In this document: piece after piece, positions 22,915-38,117 of the stretch
Position numbering within the stretch: the first letter of the stretch is position 1
Layout: every line of letters begins with the position of its first letter
Origin: Rotaria sp. Silwood1
Lineage: Eukaryota > Rotifera > Eurotatoria > Philodinida > Philodinidae
Length of the DNA stretch: 64,000 bases
Direction of reading: 5' to 3'
Assembly (NCBI GenBank): GCA_905250075.1
Contig: CAJNOP010000090.1
Location: 434,001-498,000, forward strand
Notes under the pieces: generated by a model
Seen by the model: the letters and a program-made list of their open reading frames with translations, nothing else
Database searches by the model: none
Told to the model about the DNA's origin: nothing
Made by a program: the position numbers and the translations under genes

Positions 22915-23918
22915 TTATTTATCAGGACGGATAACAAAAGCTGATAGAGCAAAACCTAAAAATACAACACCACCAACTAATGTAACTGTCTTTGGTGATA
23001 TTCGTTGAGCAATAAAACGACCACCAATAACAGCTAATCCAGTACATAAACCATGACCAATTGTACCACCAACAATAACACCTAGAAGATTTTCACTAGC
23101 AGCTAATACAATTGTAGTTATTTGAGATCGATCCCCCCATTCCTAACAAGTAAAAGCATTTAAATATAAATATTCATTTTATTTATACGTACAGCAAGAA
23201 AAGTCATAATCAATGATTGAATAAATATGGGCGATACATAACGACGAATAATCAACGTAATATTCGTCATAGTACTTTTTGTGGTTAATTTTTGTTGTTG
23301 TTGATTTCCTTTTGATGAATTATCTAAGGATCTACCATCAGCACCTGATTCGAGATCATTAGTAGCTTCAGCTTTTTCTACTTCTTGTTGAACTTCTTCA
23401 TATTCTTCTGTTCCTTCATCCGGTGACATCAAATATCCATCTTTTAACATTTTAATACCAAAACCAGCAAATAATATACTTGATATATAATATGTATAAA
23501 TACGCGGGATAAAAGTTGTTACAATATTTCCTAATAATGCTGATAGAATTGTCATAGCCCCAAGAGCACTCATTGCACCAATATATATAATTAAACGTGA
23601 ATGACGCATTGCTAAAATAGCAGCAATAAAAAATGTTTTATCACCTAATTCTGAAACAATAATAACAGATATTGATGCAATAAATGCATGAATAAAACCA
23701 AGATTTGCACTATTTTGATTTTTTTCTTTCGTTTTATCATGCAATTGATCGTCTTTATTTTTATTGGTCAAGACTTTTGTTCCATTAGATAATGTTATTT
23801 GAACTTGAGATAATTGTTGAGTTTTAAAATAACCATTGGAATAAAGATACAATGAGAGAAATAATAATGAAAAGCCAATAAATGTGGCTAATAAAAATAT
23901 ACGTGTTGTAATAACCAT
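22915..23918 (-). CDS. TMEM165: TMEM165/GDT1 family Golgi cation transporter
   Basis: Two exons, 23193-23918 and 22915-23142, with a 50-bp intron; 317 aa against 324 for human TMEM165. The family hallmark is two copies of E-x-G-D-[KR]-[TS]. Both are present: ELGDKT at residues 90-95 and EWGDRS at 243-248, the latter starting exactly at the exon junction, which confirms the splice. Each lies in a three-helix hydrophobic repeat, and the halves are joined by an acidic cytoplasmic loop (about 165-205). An N-terminal membrane segment (about 5-25) precedes the core. TMEM165 proteins move Mn2+/Ca2+ and protons in the Golgi and support glycosyltransferases. This fits the neighbouring MOGS gene in theme only; there is no evidence of co-transcription. 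Confidence 0.95.
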
Positions 23919-26343
23919 TTCACGAAACTATATTAAGAAATAAAAATGAAATCAATTTAAATATATTTATATAGTGTAGAACAAAATTATTTAACCAAGA
24001 GTGATTATCAAATTCTCTTAGATGAAATTTTCAACACTAAGAACGTGCAAATATAATTTTGTTCAGCTACAAAATGAGGCATCTTCGAATTCTGTACGAC
24101 CTTTTTTGGTCGAGATACAACAAGTTAATTAAAGTCCCAAATTAAATCTTACAAAGAAAATAGTAGAAAAAAAGTTTCATGATGAAACTCATCGAGTCAG
24201 TTTCAGACTTGTAGTCGGATCTGTATTAGAAATGCATAGAAAATGCCAAGAGCAGAATATAAGTCACCGATGAAAAGTATCTTTTATTTTTCGAACCACT
24301 ATCAGATTCAGACTAAAAAACTTCGAGCTTGATGGACTCTACTTCTCAGACTGTTGTAAGATTGCTGTCTCACAGCAAAAAAAGATCGTAGAAAACGCGG
24401 AAACATCAAAGTTTGTAGAAAATTATTTCCTCTATCATTTCGTGAAACATAAAAAAAATCACATCTGCGCATTCTTGATGTTGAAAAACATGAAATTTGA
24501 CTTTCTAGGAAACCCATCGTGGGGAATCGAATTATTGTTTCTATTTTCTTGTGTTTCTGTTATATAGATTTTTCTTCATTCAAATCACTATTTGGATGTT
24601 TTTAGCAAATAAAAGAGTGAAAAAAAGATTCTAAAATAAGTTTTGTTGGGGACTTTAGGTAATCATTGTAAATTTCATTTTCATTAGAAAAAACCTTGGT
24701 CTTTTTTTTTATTACAGTCTGGGCAGATAGAGGAAAACTTATACTAACATGTTAGATTAGCAAAGCAGGATGTTTTATGAAAAAAAAAACAACTAAGTAA
24801 GCCACATGAACAATTTTGCATATTCTATGTAAAGAGATAATATGAACCTACTTTGTGATAAAGTATAAAACACTTATCACCAGGAATGCATTGTAAAATC
24901 ACAGATTAATAATTTTAATAAAATGAAAGAGAATAATCTGAAATTAAATAAACTATGTGTCAGATATATCCTTATAAATAAGACAGTCGAACGTAGTTTT
25001 AAAGTGCAATAAGGAATGAACAAATCATTTTCAACTTAGTTTTCAAATGAGTTGTTCAAAGAATAGAAAAAAACAATTTTGAAATAAATTATCAAAATAA
25101 ATGATTGAATAACTAGTTTATTAGTTTTATCAAATTATTGTAACTTAATATAATGACATCAAAATATACCTCAAATATGAATCCTTAATGAACTAAAAAG
25201 AAGAGTACAATTCATCTAAAAATTGACAAAAGAAATAAGCAAGATCGTTTTCTTATCTTAAGAATGAAAATTCATTTTATTTTTTTTTGCATATAAATAA
25301 CATGAACAATAACAGTGTCAAACAAAAACAGAACAGCTTAACAATGTAACGGAGTATCACATCATCATATTCACGTACTTTCCTATTCTAACTTATCTCT
25401 TATAGCAAAAAATCAAAATTAAAGTGGAGGCAAAAAGTTTAGAAACGAAGTGTTTTTTACTTAAGAGTAACAATTATGAAAGTCAAAGAAAAGACTTGAT
25501 TATTTAAAACCATTTCCTATCAGAAGATATATTTTTCAAATTCTCATTAACAATTTCGGATAGTAAACAAGGTCCTATCTTCGACGAACTATATTCATTT
25601 CATGAAAGGCTCTAAAATGTATAACAGAGTAACGAATGAGCCGAAAGTTTTTCTCAACCGATTAGAATGGTCAACACAAACTATAAATTATTGTGCTCTT
25701 TCTGGAGCCAGGTTTACAATTTCTATTAGACTCATATTTTTGGAGTTATAAAAGAATCTATGGAAGGTCAGAAAATAAAGTCTGGAAGGGTCTCAGAACC
25801 AAAAAAAACTTTTTTCAGACTTACAAAAGGCACTCGGCTATTTCTGGAAGATTGCTTCGAGAACTTTGATTCTTTATGGCGCTTGCTAAGCAGAACATCT
25901 GTTTTTAGGTACTGATCCAAAACATTTCTATACAATGCGGTCAAACGAAAAGATATGAAACTTGAACAAAACTGATATCTTTAAACTAGAAATACGAAAT
26001 TGTTGAAAAATATCATAGGAATAATTTCAAACTGGATACAATAGGGACTTCGAAAATATTGGTCCATCCGTTACTATCTTTTCCACTTTATGGCATTTCA
26101 TAGAATGATTGTTGTTCGCTGAAAATAGATCATTTAGAGGTCGAGAACGTCTTATTTTGTTGAAAAATGTTTTCTGTATCATATGAACTTGCTTTCAAAA
26201 CTTTTTTGATAGAACTTAAAAAACTGGTTTTCTAGAGATATTCTATCTAAACTTGTTAATGGAAATTTAACGAATACAGCTTCTAATATTACTTCGTTTC
26301 TAAACTTTTTGCTTGTATAATTTAGATTAAAACAAAAATTCAT
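23919..26343. other. Intergenic region with a Tc1-like terminal-repeat element
   Basis: Non-coding between the TMEM165 5' end and the MOGS 3' end. The right half is occupied by the inverted-repeat element at 25422-26317. The ORF at 24308-24517 shows no homology. Confidence 0.5.
25422..26317. mobile_element. Tc1/mariner-like non-autonomous element (remnant)
   Basis: GCAAAAAGTTTAGAAACG begins at 25430, within an exact 22-bp repeat (25430-25451) found inverted at 26291-26312. The CAAAAAGTTTAGA core resembles Tc1-type terminal repeats. TA occurs near both outer ends (25420-25421 and 26316-26319), but the outermost bases do not pair, so the boundaries are approximate. About 890 bp of non-coding sequence lies between, with no transposase frame. 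Confidence 0.55.
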
Positions 26344-29300
26344 TTATTGATCATATAATTCCGACATAATCAAAACAATCAATGATGACCATCCTGTAAA
26401 TGGATGACTACCTTTTCCATTTCCAGTTTTATCATCATATTGTTCCCAAATATGACCTGTGTTATCATAGACACGTAACATATTATTTATAAGATTTGTA
26501 CGTAATTGTTTATAAATCTGTTTAGCTTTATCAGAATATGGACCAGGAATGTTTGCATAATGTTGTAAAGCTGATAAAACCATATAATTCATATTTATCC
26601 ATATAGCACCTAAATGATTATTTTCGAAAATTTAATTATCATCGACAAAAAATAAAGCAATATTTATACCTCTCCAATAAGGTGGATCATGTTCAGTATT
26701 TCGCATTCCATATATAGAACTTGATCGTGCTAATGATCGAAGACCATATGGTGTCCATAATAAAGTTGAATTTTTTAAATCATTTAAAATTTTTTCAAGT
26801 TTATTCGATTGTGGATTTAAAATACGTATCATTAATGGAAAAAGAGAAACATAACCAAAATGTTTGACATATTTATAATTAAGATCTGATTCTTTAATTA
26901 CTTGTCTAATCATATGTGTTTGTTGATATTGTTGTGTTGGTGATTGTTTTGGTATTAATACACGTTCTAATTGAACATAATCTGTATGTAAACCATAATC
27001 AGCATACATTTCATATTCTTCAGACCAATGTAATTGATCAAGTAAATCATTATTTATAAGTAATTGTGCATAATTTAAATATTTATTTGTTTGTTCATTA
27101 TTTAATATTGAATAAAGTTTACCAATAACATTTGAAGCTAATGTCATCCAACAACGTAAATCTAAATGACGTTCAAAATTCGTTGGATGTGATGCACGTG
27201 GATAATCATCTAAACCACTTGTTAAAGTTTTTGGATTAAGTTCATATATTGATGAAGCATTTCGACCACGCCAACGAAATGTAAATGGTATTGGACCAGT
27301 TTGTGTATGATTATACCATTGATACCATTTTTCTAAACGTTGAATAAATGGTAATGTAAAAAGATGATTAGCTTGATTTGTTTTCAATAAATAATCAATT
27401 GTTAAAAAGAATGTTGGAGGATTTGCATTATTGGTATATTGAACAATAAATTCTGATGGAACACGAGCACGAGCTTCATCACCGAGTATTATTTCCTAGA
27501 AATGAAATCGGATTGTTAAAATGCGTGAGTTAAAAAAAAAAGACAACTTTCGAACCAATATATCTCTTTAGATTTATAATGTGAAATATTGAATAGCACG
27601 ATCTTTAATAAACTTTTCTAGAACGGACCAAACTAAAGGATGATTCAATATCTTTCAATTAGTTAAAAAAATCAATCGGTATTATTTATCATAATATGTA
27701 CATCAGATATAGAATCGGTTGGATGTTTAAACGGCCATGGCATTTAATTTTGTACTTTCTATTTTTCATCTGACTTTCTTCCCCAGGATCAATGATTTAA
27801 GGTTTTCAGTGGATACAGACTATCAATAGAACTTGAGATATGTTTGAAGAATAAATAATTTCCATCGTTCAAATGCTGTCTATATTTTCAAAATCAAAAA
27901 ACCACTTATGATGTCAAATGCAAAATTCTTTTTCTTGCATTAGGTTACATTCTTTATTGTATAGGATAATATTAAGATTCTAACAGAAATCATACAAAAG
28001 TCAAGATTACTCAAATTTGTTAGAACTTTTACTGAACATTTATTAAATATATATACTTCCTATGTTTAGCAGTTATTGGATTTTCTTTTTGTTCAATTTG
28101 AAAATATAATGATACGATAGGAATAGAGATGTGCAGGACTGAAATTTGGTACTAAGTATTAACTAAATCAACACCTGTTGAAAGATTTTTTAAAATATTA
28201 TACGAACAAATTCCGGAATAGCCTTCTCAATATTAGCGTTGAATTTTCTTTTGGTGAATTAAGGAATGAAATTAACAGGGATATTGACTGATCCGTATCC
28301 CGATGAAGATAAAACAGATGCACTCACAATGATAGACTCTCCCATTGTATGATAGTTATTTTTTTTGCTTATTTTAATTAATCTCTATCAGGTATTATTC
28401 ATTGTAGTTATTACTGCTTACAAATAAAATAATGAGAAAAAAATTTTTCTTTTCTACATTACACCTTCTTTTCTGTTGAAAATATTTATTCTAGTCTTAA
28501 ATTCTTACTCGAGGTATCCATCCATTACTATTAAGCATATCAAACCAATGTTTAATAATATCGATAGTAATATTTTGATTCCATCGAGCAATAAGAAGAT
28601 TATGAAAACCTTCATCCCAAAGAAAACCACGTGGAAAAAATGAACGTGATGGTACAGCTGTATATAAACTTGTTGTCCAATATTGATCAGGAGTTTTTTG
28701 ATTTGCTTTTGCTACTAATGATTGACCTAGAAATAAATCAATAAAGAAATCTTTTTTTATTTTTTTGAAAATATTAATTAACATTTACCAGTAAAATAAG
28801 AAATTCCACCAATTAAATTACTTAATGTTGAACGAGCAAAATGAATTGTTGTTTCATTCATTTTATGTTTAGTTTTTAATTGAAAAATATTTTCAAAACG
28901 TTGATCAAATTGTTTTTGTAATCGAAGAATTTCTTTATTAAAATATGAACTAGTTAAATCTTGTTGACGTTCATTATCTGATGAATCTGATTGATAGATA
29001 ATATCAAATGAAAATGTTTCATCAACTAATGGTTGTCGTAAAGTTATTTGAATAAAAAATGTATTATGTTCGAATTCTTTAAATATTTGATCAGCTAATA
29101 TAAAAAATGGTTCCTTTGGAGGATTGTATGTTAATTTTCTTTGAATATCACGATGAATTGTATCCAATTGAAAGACATCTGTTAATGTACGAATAATAGG
29201 TTGATGAGATAATGTATTTAATTGAATTTTAATAGTAAATTTATCTAATTCATTTGTTTCACCACGGATAGTTATAGTATTAGGCGACTGTTTTGATATT

Positions 29301-31102
29301 GATGTTAATTTTTTTATCCATGGAAATTCGTGATGGAAATAGAAAAACAAAGATATTGGTATTATTCTATCGGTAGGCTAAAAAATAAAAATATTTAATG
29401 AATATTTTGCAAGGTCGTCGTGAAGATTAGTCTCACAAGAGAAGATTTTCAATTAATCAATCGCTTCCTATGTCAAACTTAGATATACGTTAAATAATCG
29501 AATGAATACAAAAAATGTTTCTTATGAATCTTACTACATTAGTCTCTATGTTACTCATAATGAACCCAATTTGTTTGTAATGCGGTGCGAAGCACAGAAT
29601 TCATATAGTCGTTTCTGAGTTTTTTTCTTTCCTTATTTCTCGACGTATTCATAAAAATTAAGTCATGACGATCTCGACAATAAAATGTCAAAGAATACTC
29701 ATTTAAATGCACCAATAAAGCTTCATGATTGAATCAATATCAAACATTTTCTGATCTTCAAAATTACACTCCATTTTCTCAAAAAATATCACCCAGAAAG
29801 AGAGATTTTTGTGAAATTTAATTTTTTTTCAAACTTCCCAATTATTCAAACAATGATAACAACAAAAGTTAGTCGCTACTTGGTTTGCTTATATTGAAGA
29901 CAGGTGTGACTACAGCTTATGATACATAGCGAATCAAAAAGGAATCAAATGATCAATGGAAACCATAAATTTTTTTCTTTTAACGCAAAAAAATCTAATT
30001 TGAGTAAATACTTTTGGCGAAAAATGTTCCATTTTCAATTGTAGAAACTAGTGGCAATACTAGAAGATAATTGGAGAGAGATCAGTTCTCGGGTTGCTTA
30101 ATAACTAAAAAAATCATTTATTTAATAGTTAAAGATAAACAATTCTTATTTTCAATGACTATTAATGAAACTTTTGGTTTTATAAAATACGAAAATTTAA
30201 TACTGATTTTTGTCAAAAACATAAATTTTTAACAAATTTTACACAAATAATTGTAATGTTTGATTGTTTTATTAAGTATTGTCTTGCTTTTTTTTTGTTT
30301 AATGTTTCTAACATGTGTCTATTAGTATTCTATTTTAAAACTATTTGGCATCAGATGTTTTCTTTTTTTCATACTTTTGGAATAACATTGATACGCGTTG
30401 TCCAATCTCCTCCATGTTGTCCACTATTTTGTTTTATCCATTGAATATTTAAATCAAGATTATTATCTTTAATATCTTCAATTCCAAAGTTTTCACCATC
30501 ATGATATGTCCATCCATATTTTAACTGATCATTTTGATCACACCAATGTCTAATGGAAAATCTTTTCAAAATCTTTTTCTTTTTATACATTTTTTTTCTA
30601 CCTAAGAAATCGATCATTGGATTTTTGTAATGTACCATAATCAAACCACATTAAACCTCCACTTAATGATTTTACACTTCGATGTTTTAAACCAAAATAT
30701 AAATTCGATCTTCAATCAAAACAATTATTCGTTTTTTTTTATCTTTTCTGTAAATAAAATCTTATTTTACCTATATGTTCCCCAAAATCTCTCCAGATTT
30801 GTCTCATTAACATTAACAAGTTTAGGTAAATTAATCGGAATATTTGTATATTCATCATAAATAAATCCTAGTAAAATTTTATATAAACTAAATAAAACTA
30901 CGAGACAAATAATGAGATATATTAACGTTCGTAATCGAAATTTAATTTTCGGCAACAAAGATTGAAAACTAAATGAAGTATGACGAGATTGTTTTCTTTT
31001 TTTTGTAGCTGCAATAATCTTTTCATTTGTTTGTTCACTATTTATATTCGACGAACGTTTATTATCAGTTTGTCGACGACGTTGAGCTGTTTTTTCACTC
31101 AT
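26344..31102 (-). CDS. MOGS: Mannosyl-oligosaccharide glucosidase (ER glucosidase I, GH63)
   Basis: Seven exons (30771-31102, 30602-30709, 30375-30549, 28789-29377, 28509-28726, 26670-27495, 26344-26609) give 837 aa, the human length. The enzyme removes the outermost glucose from the Glc3Man9GlcNAc2 glycan in the ER lumen. The N-terminus is cytosolic and basic, with a signal anchor at about residues 58-80 (type II). Hallmarks in order: GTYRSNLYFGLK across the exon 1-2 junction, LSGGLMWFDYG, GQHGGDW, the GH63 signature FPRGFLWDEGFH, GWIPREIILGDEA across a splice, and DPPYWRGAIWINMNY across the last splice. Conserved motifs bridge three junctions, supporting the model. Introns 3 and 5 are about 1 kb while the others are 51-62 bp. 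The ATG follows TGCATTTTTAG directly, and ACTR1A ends 189 bp upstream on the same strand. Confidence 0.95.
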
Positions 31103-31291
31103 CTAAAAATGCACAAATATTTGTTCCTGTTTTTTTTTATTCAATTCCAATAAATGATATAGGATTTATTTTCACGAACCAGCGCGTTAAAAATACAATT
31201 AAACCATTTCATATACGTATATAAGACTGTTTTAACAGTAAAAAAAACATAATCACCATAGAAGAACAAATGCGGAATAGGAAATGCTTTA
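31103..31291 (-). other. Short ACTR1A-MOGS intercistronic spacer with a trans-splice-like acceptor
   Basis: On the minus strand ACTR1A ends in TAATAAAG, so a poly(A) signal overlaps the stop. After 189 bp, MOGS starts with ATG placed immediately behind TGCATTTTTAG. This is the arrangement expected for an SL trans-splicing acceptor of a downstream cistron, although a 5'UTR cis-intron would look the same. Confidence 0.45.
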
Positions 31292-33515
<2,224 letters not shown>

Positions 33516-33723
33516 TGTTCTATATATTTTTTAATTCAACTGAGATGAGTAATAAAAAAAAAAAAAAAGACTCTCAAGTATGTAACCAATTGATGTAGTG
33601 TTGAAATGTGAAGTTTTCATTCGTATAAAAAAATAACCAATAGAATTAAAATAAAATATATTTATATATTCACATTTTTATTTCCTTGTTATTATGGTTG
33701 TTAGTTTTATACATTATTAATCA
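33516..33723. promoter_or_regulatory. Shared divergent promoter region of ACTR1A and ERGIC3
   Basis: Only 208 bp separate the start codons of two oppositely transcribed housekeeping genes, so both promoters must lie here or overlap. It contains an A-run at about 33547-33559 and TATAT-rich sequence (33655-33668), but no motif I can name with confidence. Confidence 0.5.
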
Positions 33724-36700
33724 ATGTCGACTCAATTAAAACGTTTTGATGCATATGCTAAAACCTTAGATGATTTTCGTGTACGAACAACAAGTGGTGG
33801 TCTAGTTACAATACTAAGTACATTTATAATTGTGATATTATTTTATCTTCAATTACAATATTATTTAACTACTGATATTGAACAAGTTTTATTTGTTGAT
33901 ACAAGTCGTCAAGAAAAAATGAATATAACTATTGATATTCGATTTCCAGTTTTACCATGTAGTTATTTAACCATTGATGCTATGGATGTATCAGGAGAAT
34001 CACAAACGGATATAGTACATAATTTATATAAAACAAGATTAGATTTAGATGGAAAAGTTATAGCAAATGAAATTGTGAAAGTATCACTTCAACCATTACC
34101 AAAAATAAATGGTACACAACAAAATATATCACATATTTCCGAATGTGAATCTTGTTATGGAGCAGAATCTGAGCAACATAAATGTTGTCCAACATGTGAT
34201 GATGTAAAAGCAGCATATAGAACGAAAGGATGGTCATTTGATGCAAGTGAGTTTTTATCGTTGTCAAAAAGACTGCGGTAGACATAGGGTAGAGCTAAAA
34301 CTTTTTTTTTCTCATATTTTTGTTCTATAGTTTTTTGTGGTCTTTGGGAAACATGTCTGACTGGTTTCCTTTATGCGTTTTTCCACTAAATAATTCATTG
34401 GTTCTCATAGAAAAAAAAAAGATGAAACCTCTGGGATATTGAATCGCAATGATATTTCAAAAAAAAACTAGTTTTTCTCGCCCATTATTTAAGATTTTGT
34501 GAGGTAGAAGATAAAAAAAAAAGCTGAGGATAACCAAATTTGAAAATAATTTCAATTGTCTAAATGGATTCAGAAAGATGTCATAATACATCTTTCTTAT
34601 TTTGTCCATTTTCGTGATATATCCTTACTCATATGAGATGACAACATTTGAATTAAGCTGAATCAAAAATATTTAAACGGATGTAAATAAAACGTGTATT
34701 ATAGGTGTTACATTAGACAATAATATCATGATTCTCGAATCTTAAAATTCAACATTGATGATAAATGAATAGAAAGTAACTAATTTCAGCGATTGAACAA
34801 GTACAGTTATAAATACCTTCTACTTGACAATGTCACTTTGGCCTTGTGCTTAATACAATATACTGATTCATCCTATTTTAGCCGAGAGTAAAAATGTCAA
34901 AAGATACAAATGTTGAAAATAATTTTGTATGGAACGAAAAAGCCTTCATTGCCACTCTTATATCCACATTTTAATCCCTTCTTTTCGTTTTCGATTAAAG
35001 TACGGTTTATCGATGTAATTCACCAGCAATTCATATTTAGCTTTGATAAATATTTTCGTAGTCCAATCACATCTGTACGTTGAAATCTCTTTTATTGTTC
35101 GTCATTCGATATTGTAACAAAATTTATACAAAGTTATTTCAATAAGAGTTAAACAAAAAACGAGATTTGGTAACAAAAATATATCATATTGTATAAGATT
35201 AAACGTGACACAAATATGTAATCTATATGATTTCTACATATGTTGTTATCTTAAAAACTTATTTGAAGAAAAGCTCCATTTTTTTGTGACCTCAAAATCT
35301 TTTTTAAGTTCTTAAAACATGTCCGATAAATATAAGATACTTCGAATCATATGCAGAGAAACAACCAAAAATAAGAAATTTTAAAAAGCTGTCATCAACG
35401 AGAGGATTCTCTTAACTATATTGGTATTTATTACCAATATTAACTACAAGTGGGCTTGTGTAAAATCTACTTAAACGAATTGTCAAGTAAAAAAAGTAAC
35501 ATAATAAATAAATCTAAGCGAATTAATATTATTTGTAAAAGATTATTCATGCTTTTCGTTCTATGAAAATTCTCACTGGCTCCTATGAGCTTCGAGGGTA
35601 GTAAAGAATACTACCATCATAGAAAATATATGTTTCTTTTTTGTGTTTGCGAAATAATCTCAAATTATTGATATGAAAAGTAAATCAACGATTTAATGCT
35701 CTACTCCCTATAGCAAATCTAAGAGCACCACTGATGAAACAGCCGTTGGAACAGAATATTTCTGTCTCCGATATATAGACAGACCGATTAAGTACACACT
35801 CGTTCAGTTTCTTCAGAGTCTAATGGTGAAGAACGATTTGACGAAATTCTATCTGAGACCTTCGACAAATTTGATGTAGTTTTCCCGCATTGTAGGGGCT
35901 GAAAAATCCGTCGTGGCCATTGGTTGTCTTACCAGCTCTTTTCTATCGAAATTTTCTGAATTTTCCGAATGATATTGATACCAGTAGTAGACATTGTCAT
36001 AGATATATATATATATCACATAATAAATTTCTACAATGTATTTAATTTGTTGATACAAAAATATTTCATTTAAAAAAATTCAATTTTTGCAGGTTTTTTT
36101 TTCAAATTTATCGATTTTGCAACTCATTGCTTCTTACACATGAAGCAACCAAAAAAACAAAATAATTTTTTTTGTCATGAACTGATAATTTATAGGAATC
36201 TTTACAAGATACGTTCTCTAAATTTTTAAATTTCATGTTTTCTCTATTTTCCGCAATTGTTCTACAAATGGTCACTCTAGTGATCAAACGGCGTCAAGAT
36301 TTAATCTGGTTAAAATTTTGTAAAAAATATATATTAGATAGAGCTAAGTACTTGTTCAGAGCTATCTGTACGAAAAGATATTAGACTATTGAATCTACTA
36401 CCAGTCAGTATTCCATGTCGACAAGCAAAAGTATTCTTCTTGAACAAAACCAAAGACTACATACATATGTCAACCTATTGATCATTTATTTTAATTATTT
36501 TTTGAAATTCTCTAAAACTTCTTCTATTTTTAAGCTGGTGTACAACAATGTGTTCGTGAAGGTCAAGCAATCGGTATGATTAGTGGAAATTCTAATGACA
36601 ATTTAACTCACATGAATGAAGGTTGTCGTATTCATGGTCATTTAGAAGTTAATAAAGTTGCCGGCAATTTTCATATAGCACCTGGTCAATCATTTCAACA

Positions 36701-37254
36701 GCAGCATCTTCATGTTCATTCATTACGAAATATACGTTTAAATATGTTAAATACAACACATTATATAAATGATTTATCATTTGGTGAATATTTTCCTAAT
36801 CAAATAAATCCATTATCACATACAAAACAAATAACAAATGATGGTGCAGCTCTTTTTCATTATTATGTTAAAATAGTTCCATCAACATACGTCTTTTTAA
36901 ATAAAACTGAATTACGAACAAATCAATATTCAGTTACCAAACATCAAAAAATTATTCAAAATATATTAGATAGTAATAGTCATCAATTACCTGGTACATT
37001 TTTTACTTATGAAATAAGTGCGATTATGGTTAAATTTGTTGAACGACAACGATCATTAGCTCAATTCGTAACATCGTCATGTGCTATTATTGTAAAAACT
37101 TCTTGATTTTTTTCTTATTCAAAATATTTGCAAACATGTTCTTTTTTCTTCATTTTAGGGTGGTGTTTTTACTGTATCAAGCATTATTGACGGATTCTTA
37201 TATCGCGGTAGTTGTCTTCTTCGTAAGAAAATGGAAATAGGCAAAGGAACTTGA
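33724..37254 (+). CDS. ERGIC3: ERGIC3, ER-Golgi cargo receptor
   Basis: Three exons (33724-34246, 36535-37091, 37159-37254) give 391 aa (human 383). ERGIC3 cycles between ER and Golgi with ERGIC2 and helps export selected cargo. The N-terminal KRFDAYAKTLDDFRVRT is the family signature, followed by a membrane segment at about 27-46. The lumenal part shows ECESCYGAESEQHKCCPTCDDV, the paired-cysteine motif typical of ERGIC3, then EVNKVAGNFHIAPGQSFQQQHLHVH, HYINDLSFGEYFPNQINPL and RTNQYSVTKHQK. A second hydrophobic segment crosses the last exon junction (CAII|GGVFTVSSIIDGFLY), and the tail ends GKGT. Intron 1 is 2288 bp, much the longest here, and no gene was found inside it. The gene is divergent from ACTR1A. 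Confidence 0.95.
34247..36534. other. Large first intron of ERGIC3
   Basis: A 2.29-kb intron between a GTGAGT donor and a TTTTTAAG acceptor. It holds only AT-rich sequence, a minus-strand 69-codon ORF (35849-36058) of low complexity, and a small TTGGTATTTATTACCAATAT palindrome near 35418. No transposon ends were recognised. Confidence 0.5.
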
Positions 37255-38117
37255 TTATTTTTTTTTAGTATTTTCCAATATTATTTTATAGTGATAATTT
37301 TTATTATATCGTTCTTTCTTTTCTGTGATCAATAGGCTTCTGATGAATTCATCATTTGTTTTTTGTTTTTAAAAAAATAATTGATAGAAATTAAATTTAA
37401 CAGAATCTCAACATCAAATGAATCAAAGATGGGCACTCCCGGCGCCCTAATCACATCGGCTGTTAAATTATGTTGCTGAAAATTTCCGACAGAACGAGAT
37501 ACATGTAGGATTTTAGAGAAAATATTTCTCTAGAAGTTTACATATATGAAAATTACACATGTTCCTATGTAAGAGTAAAAACACGTGGCTATTTTGCTGA
37601 TGTGTCACTTCGACCCCAACGAAATCGGTTTTCGAAGTCCGATGTAGGGTTCCGAGTACAACTTAACAAATATGAGAAACAAATTAGTGAAAAATATTCT
37701 TCAATTAGCGTTAAATGCGGCTGCATTGAGCTGTTCCTGCTGCATTTTTTCATCAGGTACAGTAGGCATTTCTGAGATGAGTATCAATTTATGAAACAAA
37801 TTTTTCGATACATCCTCTTTGATGTTCATTTTTCGACCGCAAGTTGTCTCCGAATAGAAAAACCTTTTAATCACAACTTGATGAAATAATATTAATATAT
37901 ACCTTGATGTTCTCTTTTTGTTGATATAACTACTTTTCAGTTCATTAGCTCTGAGTGACCTCTATATTCATCCTCTCTCTCTCTATTGGTTCCTCGATGG
38001 CACCTCTATGTGTACACATTCCCATATCCATACTTTCCCTTTCTTAATCATTCTCTGTTTACAATCACAAATTTTGATACATTTCGTATAACTACCATTT
38101 AATTTATTTCGATAGTC
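37255..38117. other. Intergenic region ERGIC3-SEC61B
   Basis: Non-coding. A less AT-rich stretch at 37430-37760 carries no usable reading frame. The SEC61B promoter must lie within the last few hundred bases; CTCTCTCTCTATTGG occurs at about 37974-37988. Confidence 0.45.
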
